64,000 nt of DNA from Alicyclobacillus mali (GTDB lineage Bacteria > Bacillota > Bacilli > Alicyclobacillales > Alicyclobacillaceae): NCBI RefSeq assembly GCF_017329565.1, contig NZ_JAFMTT010000012.1; one strand, given 5' to 3'. Position 1 is the first letter of the stretch; each line of letters starts with the position of its first letter. The notes under the pieces were generated by a model that saw only the letters and a list, made by a program, of their open reading frames with translations, did not search any database and was not told the DNA's origin. Positions 34,048 through 42,722 of the stretch are shown piece after piece. The position numbers and the translations under genes were made by a program.

Positions 34048-34587
34048 TTGGCATCCGTCGAGAAAAGCACTGTGCGCTCGGATGCGTGGACACCTGAGGA
34101 CGATGAGCGCCTCGCGCAACTGGTGCTTCGACACATTCGCACCGGCAGCACCCAGCTGAAGGCGTTCGAGGAGGCCGCCGAGCAGCTCGGCAGGACGGCC
34201 GCGGCGTGCGGATACCGTTGGAACGGCGTGATACGCAAGCGATACCGGGATGAGATTGAGGCGGCAAAGGCCGAGCGCAAAGCCTATCACATGAAATCGC
34301 AGCCGCAGAAGGCGAGCGCCGCGCCTACGGCGTCCATGCAGGAAGTTATTCGATTTTTGCAGACGTACGACGAACAGTATCAGAGGTTACGCGACTACGT
34401 GTCGGCCATCGAGCAGGAGAAGGCCGAGCTGGAAGCGCGCGTGCGCGCCCTCGAATCGCAACTGCGCGAAGGAGGGCCGGAGGTGCCGCTGTCGCCCGAG
34501 CAACTCGAGGAAGATTCTCGCACGCTGTTTGCCATCATGGAACGGGCGCGCAAACTCCTAGCGGAGAACCGTTCCGCCGGGACGTGA
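34048..34587 (+). CDS. rsfA: RsfA-family prespore-specific transcriptional regulator
   Basis: The 179-residue product has an N-terminal Myb/SANT-like domain (DAWTPEDDERLAQLVLRHI at residues 12-30, ending CGYRWNGVIRKRY) and a coiled coil from about residue 95 to 150 (EQEKAELEARVRALESQL). This is the RsfA arrangement; in B. subtilis RsfA modulates sigma-F genes in the forespore. The start is TTG at 34048, seven bases after AAGGGAGG. It converges with the DUF402 gene, and the coding 3' ends overlap by 30 bases. Confidence 0.88.
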   Translation: MASVEKSTVRSDAWTPEDDERLAQLVLRHIRTGSTQLKAFEEAAEQLGRTAAACGYRWNGVIRKRYRDEIEAAKAERKAYHMKSQPQKASAAPTASMQEVIRFLQTYDEQYQRLRDYVSAIEQEKAELEARVRALESQLREGGPEVPLSPEQLEEDSRTLFAIMERARKLLAENRSAGT

Positions 34588-35058
34588 TCGAAGCATCCAC
34601 TCGGCGCGCAGCGCATCGGCATACGACGGCCGAAACGGGTGCGCGCCGAATTTTACCGCGTGTTGCACGTCCACGACCGCCTGCTGCGCGGCGGTGCACC
34701 ACGCTCGTGGATACCCTCGACTCCTCATCTGAAACTCGTCCTCGTCAGCCACCCACACGCGCCCACCCTCCACGCGCACGTCGAGATCGAGGTCGATCCA
34801 CACGACGTCCGCGCCTATACACGGTGGCGTACAGATGTTCACGTAGTAATCGGTCGAGTCCGTCTTGAGCAACACGAATACCTGAAACCACGCTTTGGGC
34901 CAAGCGATGGCGGCCACCGGATAGGGCGAACTCCACGAACCGCCGTCATCTTCCACGGGCGTTCCAGGCGGGATCCACCATCCGCCAAACCGTCCCGGCT
35001 CCGCCGCTGACCACCTTCGGTGCACGGTTCCATCCGACCGCAGGCTGATGAGCCTCAC
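34558..35058 (-). CDS. DUF402 family protein (Ntdp/YgaC-like), copy 1
   Basis: The 166-residue beta-barrel protein of the DUF402 family has the blocks YYVNICTPP, VWIDLDLDVRVEGG and VADEDEF. Family members include nucleoside tri-/diphosphate phosphatases from Staphylococcus and Bacillus and ribonuclease-E-associated FAU-1-like proteins. The acidic triad IDLDLD and DEDEF that bind metal are present. It begins with GTG overlapping the ytvI stop (GTGA) behind GGAGGGG, so it is translated with it. Confidence 0.8.
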   Translation of the reverse strand: MRLISLRSDGTVHRRWSAAEPGRFGGWWIPPGTPVEDDGGSWSSPYPVAAIAWPKAWFQVFVLLKTDSTDYYVNICTPPCIGADVVWIDLDLDVRVEGGRVWVADEDEFQMRSRGYPRAWCTAAQQAVVDVQHAVKFGAHPFRPSYADALRAEWMLRSRPGGTVLR

Positions 35059-36182
35059 CCTTCATCCCCTCCGGGATCTGGAACAGGTTCCGCACCTGCC
35101 TCCGCGGGGAGAAAGTCACTGAACAATCGCGTGCGAAGGAGTCCCTTCGCCCCAATGAGGAGAATCGGGCCGATGAAAAGTCCGATGAAGCCCATGACTT
35201 TCAGGCCGACGTACAAGCCGAACAGCGTCGCCAGTGTATCCAGGCCCACGCTGTCTGCCAGGATCTTCGGCTCGACGGCGTGCCGAATGATCGAGATGAC
35301 GACCTGCAGCGCCAACACTTTGACGGCCACTGCCACATGCCCCGTGATGAGCGCCACGATGGCCCACGGCACAGTGAGAATGGCCGATCCGACGATGGGA
35401 ACGAGCCCCGACAGGCCAAACAGGATACCGAGCAAGATGGCGTAGGGGAAACCGAGCACGAACATCCCTATCATGCCGAGGAACATCGACAGGCACATCA
35501 GGATGAACTGCACACGGATGGTGCCGAGAAAGGCGCGCTCCATGTCCTCAAACACGGCGTTCAACTTCGGCGCCCATCCCGGGGGCATCATCCGGTAGAA
35601 ACGCGCCACCATGCGCTCGCGCCGCTGCAGGATGAAAAACGCGGTCACGACTGAAATCACGGCGATAAACAGCGTGTCCGGGAGGTGAGTCACGATACCG
35701 ATGAGCCCCGTGATGATCTTGTGAACGCTGCCCTCCAGCCCATGCGCAAACTGCGTCAGCGCGGACTGAACCGCATTCGACACCTGAGGGGGAAGTTGTC
35801 CATAGAGCGATTCGCTGTTTTCAATCTCGCTTTCGACCTGCGAGAGCTGTACCCGGAAAAACACCTGGCTGTGCGCGACGAACGACGTGGCCTCGCGCAG
35901 CGCGCCGATGATGATGCCCGCCGAAATGGCGACAATGAGAAGCACGCTCACGCCGAGCACCAAGAGGACGGACCACAACCGCGCCAAGCCGCGGCGCTCT
36001 AGCCATCGGACAATAGGGATGAGCAGGATGGCGAAGACCCAACCGATGACAAACGGCAAGATGTACTGCATCAGGCATGCGAGCGCCAGAATGAACGCGG
36101 CGATAAACGCCAGCAAGATGACGATTTCCAGCACTCGCCATAGGTAGCGGCGCATTTGGGCATCTCGTGCCATACGTCGCAA
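35055..36182 (-). CDS. ytvI: AI-2E-family transporter, YtvI-like (sporulation integral membrane protein)
   Basis: This is a polytopic membrane protein of about 375 residues with eight predicted helices: paired helices near the N-terminus, a soluble segment (about 110-160), then a C-terminal bundle containing the family motif GLSGLVPIVGSAILTVPW. YtvI relatives are linked to sporulation in Bacillus, but transport function is unproven. I favour TTG at 36182, eight bases after AAGGAGAG; an ATG at 36173 is close and a TTG at 36224 overlaps the previous gene. Confidence 0.75.
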   Translation of the reverse strand: MRRMARDAQMRRYLWRVLEIVILLAFIAAFILALACLMQYILPFVIGWVFAILLIPIVRWLERRGLARLWSVLLVLGVSVLLIVAISAGIIIGALREATSFVAHSQVFFRVQLSQVESEIENSESLYGQLPPQVSNAVQSALTQFAHGLEGSVHKIITGLIGIVTHLPDTLFIAVISVVTAFFILQRRERMVARFYRMMPPGWAPKLNAVFEDMERAFLGTIRVQFILMCLSMFLGMIGMFVLGFPYAILLGILFGLSGLVPIVGSAILTVPWAIVALITGHVAVAVKVLALQVVISIIRHAVEPKILADSVGLDTLATLFGLYVGLKVMGFIGLFIGPILLIGAKGLLRTRLFSDFLPAEAGAEPVPDPGGDEG

Positions 36183-36207
36183 CGGCAGCTCTCCTTCGAA
36201 GGCTGAT

Positions 36208-36411
36208 TTACTGCTGGCTTTCAACCGCCATCGGTTTCACGAAGCGCCGGCGGAGCATGAAACCCATCCCGGCGAGCAAGAGCGCAACGACATAACACCC
36301 GGCGGAAAGCCAGCCGTGATGGCCCTGCGCCATGAGAACCGCGCCAGCGGCCAGGCCGCCCATGGTGAAAAGGGCGATGAGAAAAAACAGAATCCGGATC
36401 TGCACGGACAT
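36208..36411 (-). CDS. Small two-helix membrane protein (YlaF/DUF5325-like)
   Basis: The 67-residue product has two hydrophobic helices (about 5-24 and 31-51) and a basic tail (LRRRFVKP). Size and layout resemble the YlaF/DUF5325 family of Bacillales; the match is from memory and moderate. The ATG at 36411 is 13 bases after GGGAGG, which is a little long; the upstream ATG at 36432 overlaps the ribosome site. It precedes the ytvI-like gene on the same strand. Confidence 0.6.
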   Translation of the reverse strand: MSVQIRILFFLIALFTMGGLAAGAVLMAQGHHGWLSAGCYVVALLLAGMGFMLRRRFVKPMAVESQQ

Positions 36412-36526
36412 GTGATATCCGATGCCTCCCATCTCGCGAGAAAAGAGGGTACTGCTACATCACTCTCATCATACCACACAAGTCCCACGCGCTCGACAAG
36501 ATGGAGCGAATTAGGGAATCAAGAGC

Positions 36527-36561
36527 AAAAAAAATGTCGCCGTCGCAGGCTGCGGCGGCGA
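36527..36561 (-). terminator. Rho-independent terminator
   Basis: On the minus strand a 12-base near-perfect GC stem (CGCCGCCGCAG ... CTGCGACGGCGA) is followed by eight T residues. It lies 31 bases after the stop of the gene at 36593. Confidence 0.85.
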
Positions 36562-36592
36562 AACTGATTTGTACCGTTTTCCTGGCTTTAGG

Positions 36593-37021
36593 TCATGATG
36601 CGGGCTCCCGCACGTTCATGCCATGGGCGAACGCGGACCAGAGATGTTCGCGGTCGTCCGCACAAAGCACGTCGTGCGCCCCCGATCTCGTGTAAAGCTG
36701 CGTGCGCGCCGGATGGCGCGATATCACCACAACGCGCGGGACGTTCGCATCGCGAATAGCCTGCACCACCAGCGCGGTGCGAATCGGGTCTCCGAGCTCG
36801 CAGACAAGCGCCCCCTCGAACCCCTCCGTGCGCACTGCTTCCGTCACGCTGGCCTTGTGCGCCGGGACGACGAGCAGCCGTTCCGGGTGCCACGCCCGCA
36901 TTTTATGCTGAACATCCTCGAAACAGACGAGCAAGCGGACGTCAAGCCCCGCAGCCAGTGCCCTATCGACAAACCATCGGTCTGCGTCGGAGCAGGCGAC
37001 CATCAACAGCTTGTGTCCCAC
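36593..37021 (-). CDS. Uncharacterised protein with receiver-like or Rossmann-like alpha/beta fold
   Basis: I do not recognise this 142-residue protein. It alternates hydrophobic strands with helices (LLMVACSDADRWFVDRAL, VRLLVCFED, RLLVVPAH, GALVCELGD, RVVVISRH), like a CheY receiver or nucleotide-binding fold, but lacks the acidic pocket and glycine loop that would settle it. GTG at 37021 follows GAAAGG; an ATG at 37072 has a ribosome site too close. It is a single-gene unit with its own terminator, divergent from nothing and 180 bases from the GntR gene. Confidence 0.6.
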   Translation of the reverse strand: MGHKLLMVACSDADRWFVDRALAAGLDVRLLVCFEDVQHKMRAWHPERLLVVPAHKASVTEAVRTEGFEGALVCELGDPIRTALVVQAIRDANVPRVVVISRHPARTQLYTRSGAHDVLCADDREHLWSAFAHGMNVREPAS

Positions 37022-37203
37022 GTAAACCAACCTTTCATTTGTCCGCTGAGTCTCCTGGCTTCTACGCTTCATCCTGCATCACCACGCACCGTTTTACAGG
37101 CCAAGTTCATCTATTTCATCCTCGTTGATCCTCGTATTTCGGCGCATTCGTTTTGATAGCGCTTACATCATCAGTATACCACAGACAGCTCGGCAAAGGA
37201 ACC

Positions 37204-37902
37204 TCACATCGTTGCTGAGTGCCCGTTTCCTCTCTTGTCCGCGATCGCTTTCAGAATGGCTTCGCCGTACGCGTACACGGCGTCCCGGGCGTCGCCGGGC
37301 CGGCCTGTCTGCACCGCATTGTAAATCGCACGGCACGCCTGAACACCGAGTTCCATTTTGGGGTTTAGAAGCCGAAGGCTCGAACGCAGCGCCTCCTGCA
37401 GAACACGCAGGGCATTCTCAAGCAAACGGTTTCCGCTGAGCTCGGCCAGGACGCTGAAGAACTTCAGTTCACTCGCAATCCGGTGCTCACTGCGGCGCGG
37501 AGAAGCCTCGAGCTCAAACAGCGCATGCGCCAACGAGGTGTAGTCAGACGCCATGCGCTTTGCGGCTGCCCGGTACGCGATCTGCGCCAGCACAGCCGTC
37601 TGGAGCTCGACGAGATCGCGCACGTTGTCGTAGCTGAGGAGGATCGCCGCGTCCAGCGGCTGCATCCACATCTCCACCGAGGCCGTTCGCACATAGGTGC
37701 CCATACCGTGGCGAAATTCGACCAGCCCCTGACCGCGCAGCGCGCTCAAGGCCTCGCGGACCGTGGCGCGGCTGACGCCAAACCGATCCGCGAGCTCCCG
37801 AAGAGTCGGCAGGCGATCGCCCGGCCGAAATACCCCCTCTTCGATCTGCCTTCGAATCTCCTCAGCGATCGCCATGTACAGCTTGCTCGAAGCTTCGCGC
37901 AT
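37204..37902 (-). CDS. FadR/GntR-family transcriptional regulator
   Basis: The 232-residue product has an N-terminal winged helix (LRELADRFGVSRATVREALSA, residues 36-56) and a C-terminal all-helical FadR-type ligand domain (about 85-225). Such regulators usually control acid or sugar-acid use genes, but no target lies beside it: leuS is upstream and an uncharacterised gene downstream. The ATG at 37902 follows GGGAGAGG. It is 42 bases after leuS and may be read from the leuS promoter. Confidence 0.88.
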   Translation of the reverse strand: MREASSKLYMAIAEEIRRQIEEGVFRPGDRLPTLRELADRFGVSRATVREALSALRGQGLVEFRHGMGTYVRTASVEMWMQPLDAAILLSYDNVRDLVELQTAVLAQIAYRAAAKRMASDYTSLAHALFELEASPRRSEHRIASELKFFSVLAELSGNRLLENALRVLQEALRSSLRLLNPKMELGVQACRAIYNAVQTGRPGDARDAVYAYGEAILKAIADKRGNGHSATM

Positions 37903-37944
37903 GGTCGCCTCTCCCTTCGGGTCGAGCGCAGCCCGACGGCCCCG

Positions 37945-40350
37945 TCACTTGACGACCAGATTGACAATCCGCCCGGGGACAAACACCTCTTTGACCACCT
38001 GCTTGTCCTCGAGCCACTCGCCGATTTCCGGAAGCTCCTTCGCGCGAGCGATGGCGTCCTCAGCGCTGATGTCGGCCGGAAGGGTCAAACGCCCACGGAC
38101 GCGGCCATTCACCTGCACGGCGATCTCGACCTCGTCGTCGCGGAGCCACGCCTCATCGTAAGTCGGCCAGGACTGCTCGAAGACCGAATCGGTGTGCCCG
38201 AGCATCTCCCAGAGCTCCTCGCCGAGATGCGGCGTGAAGGGCGCGATGGCGATGGCGAGCGTCTCCAGCGTGGCCCGGTCCAGCCCGTCCTTCGCCTCCT
38301 GCTGAAGATTGTTCACGTACTCCATGAACGCGCTCACCGCGGTGTTGAGGCGGAAGCTCTCCATGCGCTCCGTGAGCGTCGCGACGAACCGATGGCGAAG
38401 CTTCGTCAAGGACTGGCGCTCCGGCACCATTTTGTCCAGGTGCTGTACATACAGGCGGTACACACGGGCCAGGAAGCGCGCGACGCCCTCAAGGCCATTG
38501 GTGCTCCACTCGGCCTCTTCCTCAGGAGGGCCAACGAACATCTCGTACATACGCAGCGCGTCCACGCCGTGCCGCGCAATGATGTCATCCGGATTCACCA
38601 CGTTGCCCTTCGACTTGGACATCTTCGCGCCGTTCAGCGTGATCATGCCCTGGGTGAACAGGCGTTGAAACGGCTCGTCGAAGTCGATCAGGCCGAGATC
38701 GTGGATGAACTTCACGTAAAAACGGGAATACAGCAGGTGAAGCACCGCGTGCTCCACGCCGCCGATGTACATATCGACGGGCAGCCAGTAATCGGCGGCT
38801 TCGCGCGAAAACGGCGCCTTGTCGTTGTGCGGATCCGCGTAGCGCAGGAAATACCAGCACGATCCGGCCCACTGCGGCATGGTGTCGGTCTCGCGCTTGG
38901 CGGGGCCGCCGCATCTCGGACAGGTGGTGTTGACGAACGACTCGATGGCGGCGAGCGGCGACTCGCCGGTGCCCGTGGGCTCGTATCGCTCCACGTCGGG
39001 CAGAAGCACCGGGAGCTGGTCTTCGGGCACCGGCACGGTGCCGCAGACCTCGCAATAGACGATGGGAATCGGCTCGCCCCAGTAGCGCTGGCGCGCGAAC
39101 ACCCAGTCGCGCAGGCGATAGGAGACTGCCGGCTCCGCCTGGCCCGCAGCCGCCATGAGCTCGATGGCCCGCTTCTTCGCCTCGTCCACCGAAAGCCCGT
39201 CGAGCGCGCCCGAATTGACGAGCACGCCGTCTCCGGTGAACGGAAGCTCCGGCGCGCCATCCCGCGGGCGCACCACCTCGACGATTTCGAGCCCAAACTG
39301 CTCAGCAAATTCGAAGTCGCGATCGTCGTGCGCCGGCACCGCCATGATGGCACCCGTGCCGTAGTCCATCAGCACGTAGTCGGCGATCCACACCGGCAGG
39401 CGCTTGTCGAGCAGCGGATGCTGGACATAGGCGCCGGTGAACACACCCGTCTTGGTCTTGTCCACCACCTGGCGCTCGATATTCGACTTGCGAAGCGCCT
39501 GTTCGACGTACGCCTCGACTTCCGCTTTCCGATCCGGCGCGGTGATCCGAGACACGAGCGGGTGCTCCGGCGCAAGCACCATGTAGGTAGCGCCGTAAAT
39601 CGTGTCCGGCCGCGTCGAGAACACCTCGATCTCGCCGTCGTGATCGACGAGTCGGAAGCGAATGCGTGCGCCCTCGCTTCGGCCGATCCAGGCGCGCTGC
39701 ATGCGCTTCACGTGCTCCGGCCAGTCGAGCTTGTCCAGGTCGTTCAGCAGCCGGTCCGCATAGTCGGTGATCTTGAGCATCCACTGCTCCATCTCGCGGC
39801 GCGTGACCGGTGCACCACACCGCTCGCAGCAGCCATCCACCACCTCTTCGTTCGCCAGACCGGTTTTACAGCTTGGACACCAGTTGATGGGCATCTTCTT
39901 GCGATAGGCGAGGCCGCGCTCAAACATTTTGACAAAGAAGTACTGCGTCCACTTGTAAAATGACGGATCGGTGGTATTCACCTCGCGATCCCAATCGTAC
40001 ATCGCGCCGATTTCTTCGAGCTGGCGCTTGAAGTTGGCGATGTTTTGTTCGGTGGCAATACGCGGGTGAATACCATTTTGAATGGCGTAGTTTTCGGCGG
40101 GAAGGCCAAATGCGTCCCATCCCATCGGATGGAGAATTTCATAGCCGTGCAGCTTCTTGTAGCGGCTCCAGACGTCGGAAATGGTGTATCCGCGCCAATG
40201 CCCCACGTGCAGGCCGCTCCCGGACGGGTACGGAAACATGTCCAAGCAGTAGTACTTTGGTTTTCCGCTCTTCCCGTGAGCCCGGTGCGCGCTTTGCGAA
40301 CGCCACCTAGACTTCCATTTTTGTTCAATTTCTTGTGGGCGATATTCCAT
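37945..40350 (-). CDS. leuS: Leucyl-tRNA synthetase
   Basis: This class I synthetase charges tRNA-Leu. Its 801 residues include PYPSGSGLHVGHWRGY (HIGH motif, residues 40-55), a zinc-type CPSC/CERC segment, the CP1 editing domain with GTGAIMAVPAHDDRD, a second Cys4 motif (CEVC, CPRC) and KMSKSKGNVVNP. The C-terminal tRNA-binding domains are complete. AGGAGG precedes the ATG at 40350. The upstream 127 bases are too short for a T-box leader and contain no T-box motif. TATAAT on the minus strand lies at about 40425, without a clear -35. Confidence 0.97.
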   Translation of the reverse strand: MEYRPQEIEQKWKSRWRSQSAHRAHGKSGKPKYYCLDMFPYPSGSGLHVGHWRGYTISDVWSRYKKLHGYEILHPMGWDAFGLPAENYAIQNGIHPRIATEQNIANFKRQLEEIGAMYDWDREVNTTDPSFYKWTQYFFVKMFERGLAYRKKMPINWCPSCKTGLANEEVVDGCCERCGAPVTRREMEQWMLKITDYADRLLNDLDKLDWPEHVKRMQRAWIGRSEGARIRFRLVDHDGEIEVFSTRPDTIYGATYMVLAPEHPLVSRITAPDRKAEVEAYVEQALRKSNIERQVVDKTKTGVFTGAYVQHPLLDKRLPVWIADYVLMDYGTGAIMAVPAHDDRDFEFAEQFGLEIVEVVRPRDGAPELPFTGDGVLVNSGALDGLSVDEAKKRAIELMAAAGQAEPAVSYRLRDWVFARQRYWGEPIPIVYCEVCGTVPVPEDQLPVLLPDVERYEPTGTGESPLAAIESFVNTTCPRCGGPAKRETDTMPQWAGSCWYFLRYADPHNDKAPFSREAADYWLPVDMYIGGVEHAVLHLLYSRFYVKFIHDLGLIDFDEPFQRLFTQGMITLNGAKMSKSKGNVVNPDDIIARHGVDALRMYEMFVGPPEEEAEWSTNGLEGVARFLARVYRLYVQHLDKMVPERQSLTKLRHRFVATLTERMESFRLNTAVSAFMEYVNNLQQEAKDGLDRATLETLAIAIAPFTPHLGEELWEMLGHTDSVFEQSWPTYDEAWLRDDEVEIAVQVNGRVRGRLTLPADISAEDAIARAKELPEIGEWLEDKQVVKEVFVPGRIVNLVVK

Positions 40351-40477
40351 CGGCTGTCCTCCTGTGCCATCGGTTGCGGCCTGGCCGCCTTCCGCTCATG
40401 CAGACTCTCGTCCCGTATTATAGGACGCCAAATACTCGGAATGCCACTTCCGCCTTTTACGCGCGACCTCAGCTCAC

Positions 40478-40501
40478 AAAAAAGGGGCGCCTGCGCGCCC
40501 C
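40478..40501 (-). terminator. Rho-independent terminator after the Bax-inhibitor-like gene
   Basis: On the minus strand GGGGCGC, a four-base loop, GCGCCCC and six T residues follow the stop of the gene at 40518 within 17 bases. It separates this gene from leuS. Confidence 0.88.
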
Positions 40502-40517
40502 CCGCTTTGTGCGGCGT

Positions 40518-41171
40518 TTACCGCCGATCGCTCCCGCCGCTCATGATGCCCATCAGCCGGAGGATGAACAGGAACAGGTTGATGAAGTCGAGATACAGCG
40601 ACAAAACCATCCAAGGCACGTGCTGCTCCGCCACGCCATACTGGGCCAGCCGGTTGACGTCAAACAGGACGTACCCGATGAAAATCGCCACGCCGAGATA
40701 TGCATACACCAAGCTCGCGGCCGAGGAAAACCCCGTGAACATGGCCACCAGGCCCATCAGAAGGAGCGCCAAGGTGCCGATCATCAGGAAACCGCCGAGG
40801 AACGAGAAGTCCATCGACGTGCGCGATGCGACCAGCGACGCCACGAGGAACGCGCCCGCCGTCACAGCCAACGCCTTCAGAACCAGCCCCATGCCGAAAA
40901 CAGACGCGTACGACAGAATCGCGTACGACAACGTCATGCCCGAAATGAACGTGAAGGCGAACACGAACGGATAGCCGATGGCGCGCGTGTACTGGCGGAA
41001 CATCGCGTAGATAATCATCCCAAGCTCGACAAGCCACAGGATGGGCGTGAGCCCATACGGCAGCCGCGTGCCCACGACCACGCCAGCCCCGGCCGTCACG
41101 AGGGAGACACACAGCCCGAGAAACACGCGCGACAAAATCTTGTTTTGCGTGATGGTATACGTCTGCTGCAT
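40518..41171 (-). CDS. Bax inhibitor-1 (BI-1/YccA) family membrane protein
   Basis: This is a hydrophobic protein of 217 residues with seven helices. The family blocks FVFAFTFISGMTLS and YLDFINLFLFILRLMG, near the C-terminus, are clear. BI-1 homologues include pH-sensitive calcium leak channels (B. subtilis YetJ) and FtsH modulators. The ATG at 41171 has GGAGGTGG upstream, while a start at 41207 would overlap mutY. It lies just after mutY on the same strand. Confidence 0.88.
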   Translation of the reverse strand: MQQTYTITQNKILSRVFLGLCVSLVTAGAGVVVGTRLPYGLTPILWLVELGMIIYAMFRQYTRAIGYPFVFAFTFISGMTLSYAILSYASVFGMGLVLKALAVTAGAFLVASLVASRTSMDFSFLGGFLMIGTLALLLMGLVAMFTGFSSAASLVYAYLGVAIFIGYVLFDVNRLAQYGVAEQHVPWMVLSLYLDFINLFLFILRLMGIMSGGSDRR

Positions 41172-41206
41172 CGAAACACCACCTCCAGTGAGATGCAACT
41201 GTCGCA

Positions 41207-42370
41207 TTAAAACAGCGTTAACTGCTTAGCATTTCGCGCGATCAATTGGCGCACAACGTCCTGATATACTTTAGGCCACACGAAGTTCGAAATCTCCTCG
41301 AAACCCACCCACGCCCCTTCATGGCTCGGATGAAGCTCCAAACGCTGGCCTTCAGTTTGATCATACCCGACCGGCGCAAACACGACAACCGTCCAGTCCA
41401 AGTGCGTGAACCCATGCGACGCTTCGCACACGCGCTCGAAGTGAACGGGCTGGAATTCCCGAACCGCTTCGCCTTGTCCATGCCCAAGGCAAAGCTCCGC
41501 CAGGCGAGATCGCGCGTGCGATTCCAAGGAAGCGGACGGCTCATCGAGCTCCACGGCGGGCAACTGCCACATTCCGCCGAGAAGACCTCCGTCAGGCCGC
41601 CGCTCGGCCCAGAACGAGTCTCCCCGCGTGATCCAAAGTGCCACCACCGTCTGCCTGCGGCGTGCGCGCTTCGGGAGGCGGTTGGGCAATGTGTGCGCCA
41701 GGCCGCGATCTCGCGCAGCGCAACTTTCGGCCAGAGGGCATACATCGCAATGCGGCCTGTTGGGAACGCACACAAGCGCCCCCAGTTCCATGATGGCCTG
41801 CGTGAGAACCCGCGGTGTGCCGTGCCTCAACGCTTCGGCGACTTCCTGTTCGATCCGGCGCTTGACCGTCGGCAGATCGACCGGTTCTTCGATGCCGCGG
41901 TACCTGGACATCACGCGTAGCACGTTTCCATCCACCGCCGGATGGGGCTGGTTGAAGGCGATGCTCAAGACCGCCCCAAGCGTGTACGGCCCGATACCCG
42001 GAAGGGCTTTGAGCTCGTCGGGTTCATCCGGAATCCGCCCTGCGTGGCGATCTCGCACCACCTCCATCGCCGCCTTGAGGTTGCGGGCGCGGCGGTAATA
42101 CCCCAGGCCTTCCCACATCTTGAGCACGTCGTCCATCTCGGCATCCGCGAGATGGCGCGGCGTGGGAAAGCGCTCCATGAACCGGAGATAATACGGGATG
42201 ACCGTCTCGACGCGCGTCTGCTGAAGCATGGTTTCACTGACCAAAATGGCATACGGATCACCCGTGCGGCGCCAGGGAAGATCACGACTCGACTGGGCGT
42301 ACCACGCTTCTAGTGTATGTGCGAATGCTGCCAAGCTTTCTTGCACGATGTCGATGACGCTCCTTCCCAA
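41207..42370 (-). CDS. mutY: Adenine DNA glycosylase MutY
   Basis: MutY removes adenine mispaired with 8-oxoguanine. Its 387 residues have the catalytic Glu in SETMLQQTRV, the helix-hairpin-helix LPGIGPYTLGAV, Asp in AVDGNVLRV, the [4Fe-4S] cluster C-x6-C-x2-C-x5-C (CVPNRPHCDVCPLAESC), and a C-terminal NUDIX-like domain for 8-oxoG recognition (GGLLGGMWQLP). The start is TTG at 42370 behind GGGGAGG. It completes the repair set with nth and ogt. Confidence 0.95.
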   Translation of the reverse strand: MGRSVIDIVQESLAAFAHTLEAWYAQSSRDLPWRRTGDPYAILVSETMLQQTRVETVIPYYLRFMERFPTPRHLADAEMDDVLKMWEGLGYYRRARNLKAAMEVVRDRHAGRIPDEPDELKALPGIGPYTLGAVLSIAFNQPHPAVDGNVLRVMSRYRGIEEPVDLPTVKRRIEQEVAEALRHGTPRVLTQAIMELGALVCVPNRPHCDVCPLAESCAARDRGLAHTLPNRLPKRARRRQTVVALWITRGDSFWAERRPDGGLLGGMWQLPAVELDEPSASLESHARSRLAELCLGHGQGEAVREFQPVHFERVCEASHGFTHLDWTVVVFAPVGYDQTEGQRLELHPSHEGAWVGFEEISNFVWPKVYQDVVRQLIARNAKQLTLF

Positions 42371-42448
42371 TCGCGCCTCCCCTGGAACGCGTTCACCTCA
42401 TACCGTCCGCCGCCAAAGAGAACAATACGCATGGGGAGGTGGCTGGCT

Positions 42449-42664
42449 ATGTGGAACATGATGAACGCGATGAGCGGGATGGCGCGAGGCAGAATGAACT
42501 GGCGGCGGCGAGATCACGGAATGGGGACCATGACAGCGCTTCTCATCGGCGCAAGCGTGGGCATTGCGGCCTGGGAGGCCGTGCGCCAGATGCAGAACAA
42601 ATCTTCGATGCCGAGCGGCGCACAGGAGCTTGCCCAACAAATGATGGACGAAATCCGCGAATAG
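42449..42664 (+). CDS. Uncharacterised small protein with one membrane helix
   Basis: The 71-residue product has a Met- and Arg-rich N-terminus (MWNMMNAMSGMARGRMNWRRR), a hydrophobic helix (TALLIGASVGIAAWEAV, about residues 28-44) and a polar tail. GGGAGG lies nine bases before the ATG at 42449; the frame is open upstream but not protein-like. It is divergent from mutY and convergent with the next gene. I know no function; it resembles short Bacillales proteins of the DUF3918 sort only in layout. Confidence 0.6.
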   Translation: MWNMMNAMSGMARGRMNWRRRDHGMGTMTALLIGASVGIAAWEAVRQMQNKSSMPSGAQELAQQMMDEIRE

Positions 42665-42670
42665 AACTGC

Positions 42671-42697
42671 GGCCCGCGCCCCACGGGGACGCGGGCC
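42671..42697. terminator. Hairpin between convergent genes
   Basis: GGCCCGCG and CGCGGGCC, with an inner CCC/GGG, form a strong stem between the ends of two converging genes (42664 and 42723). The T run is weak on both strands, so it may be a bidirectional terminator of low efficiency. Confidence 0.5.
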
Positions 42698-42722
42698 TGT
42701 TCGAAGTCGCCCCGCGATGAAG

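Noticed and set aside
37483..39963. Long plus-strand reading frame (826 codons) opposite leuS
   Set aside because: It is the antisense of leuS in GC-rich DNA; the product is rich in Arg and His, has no family motif, and no ribosome site precedes it.
40351..40477. Possible T-box leader of leuS
   Set aside because: The gap is too short and contains no T-box sequence or specifier stem; only a weak promoter-like TATAAT is seen.
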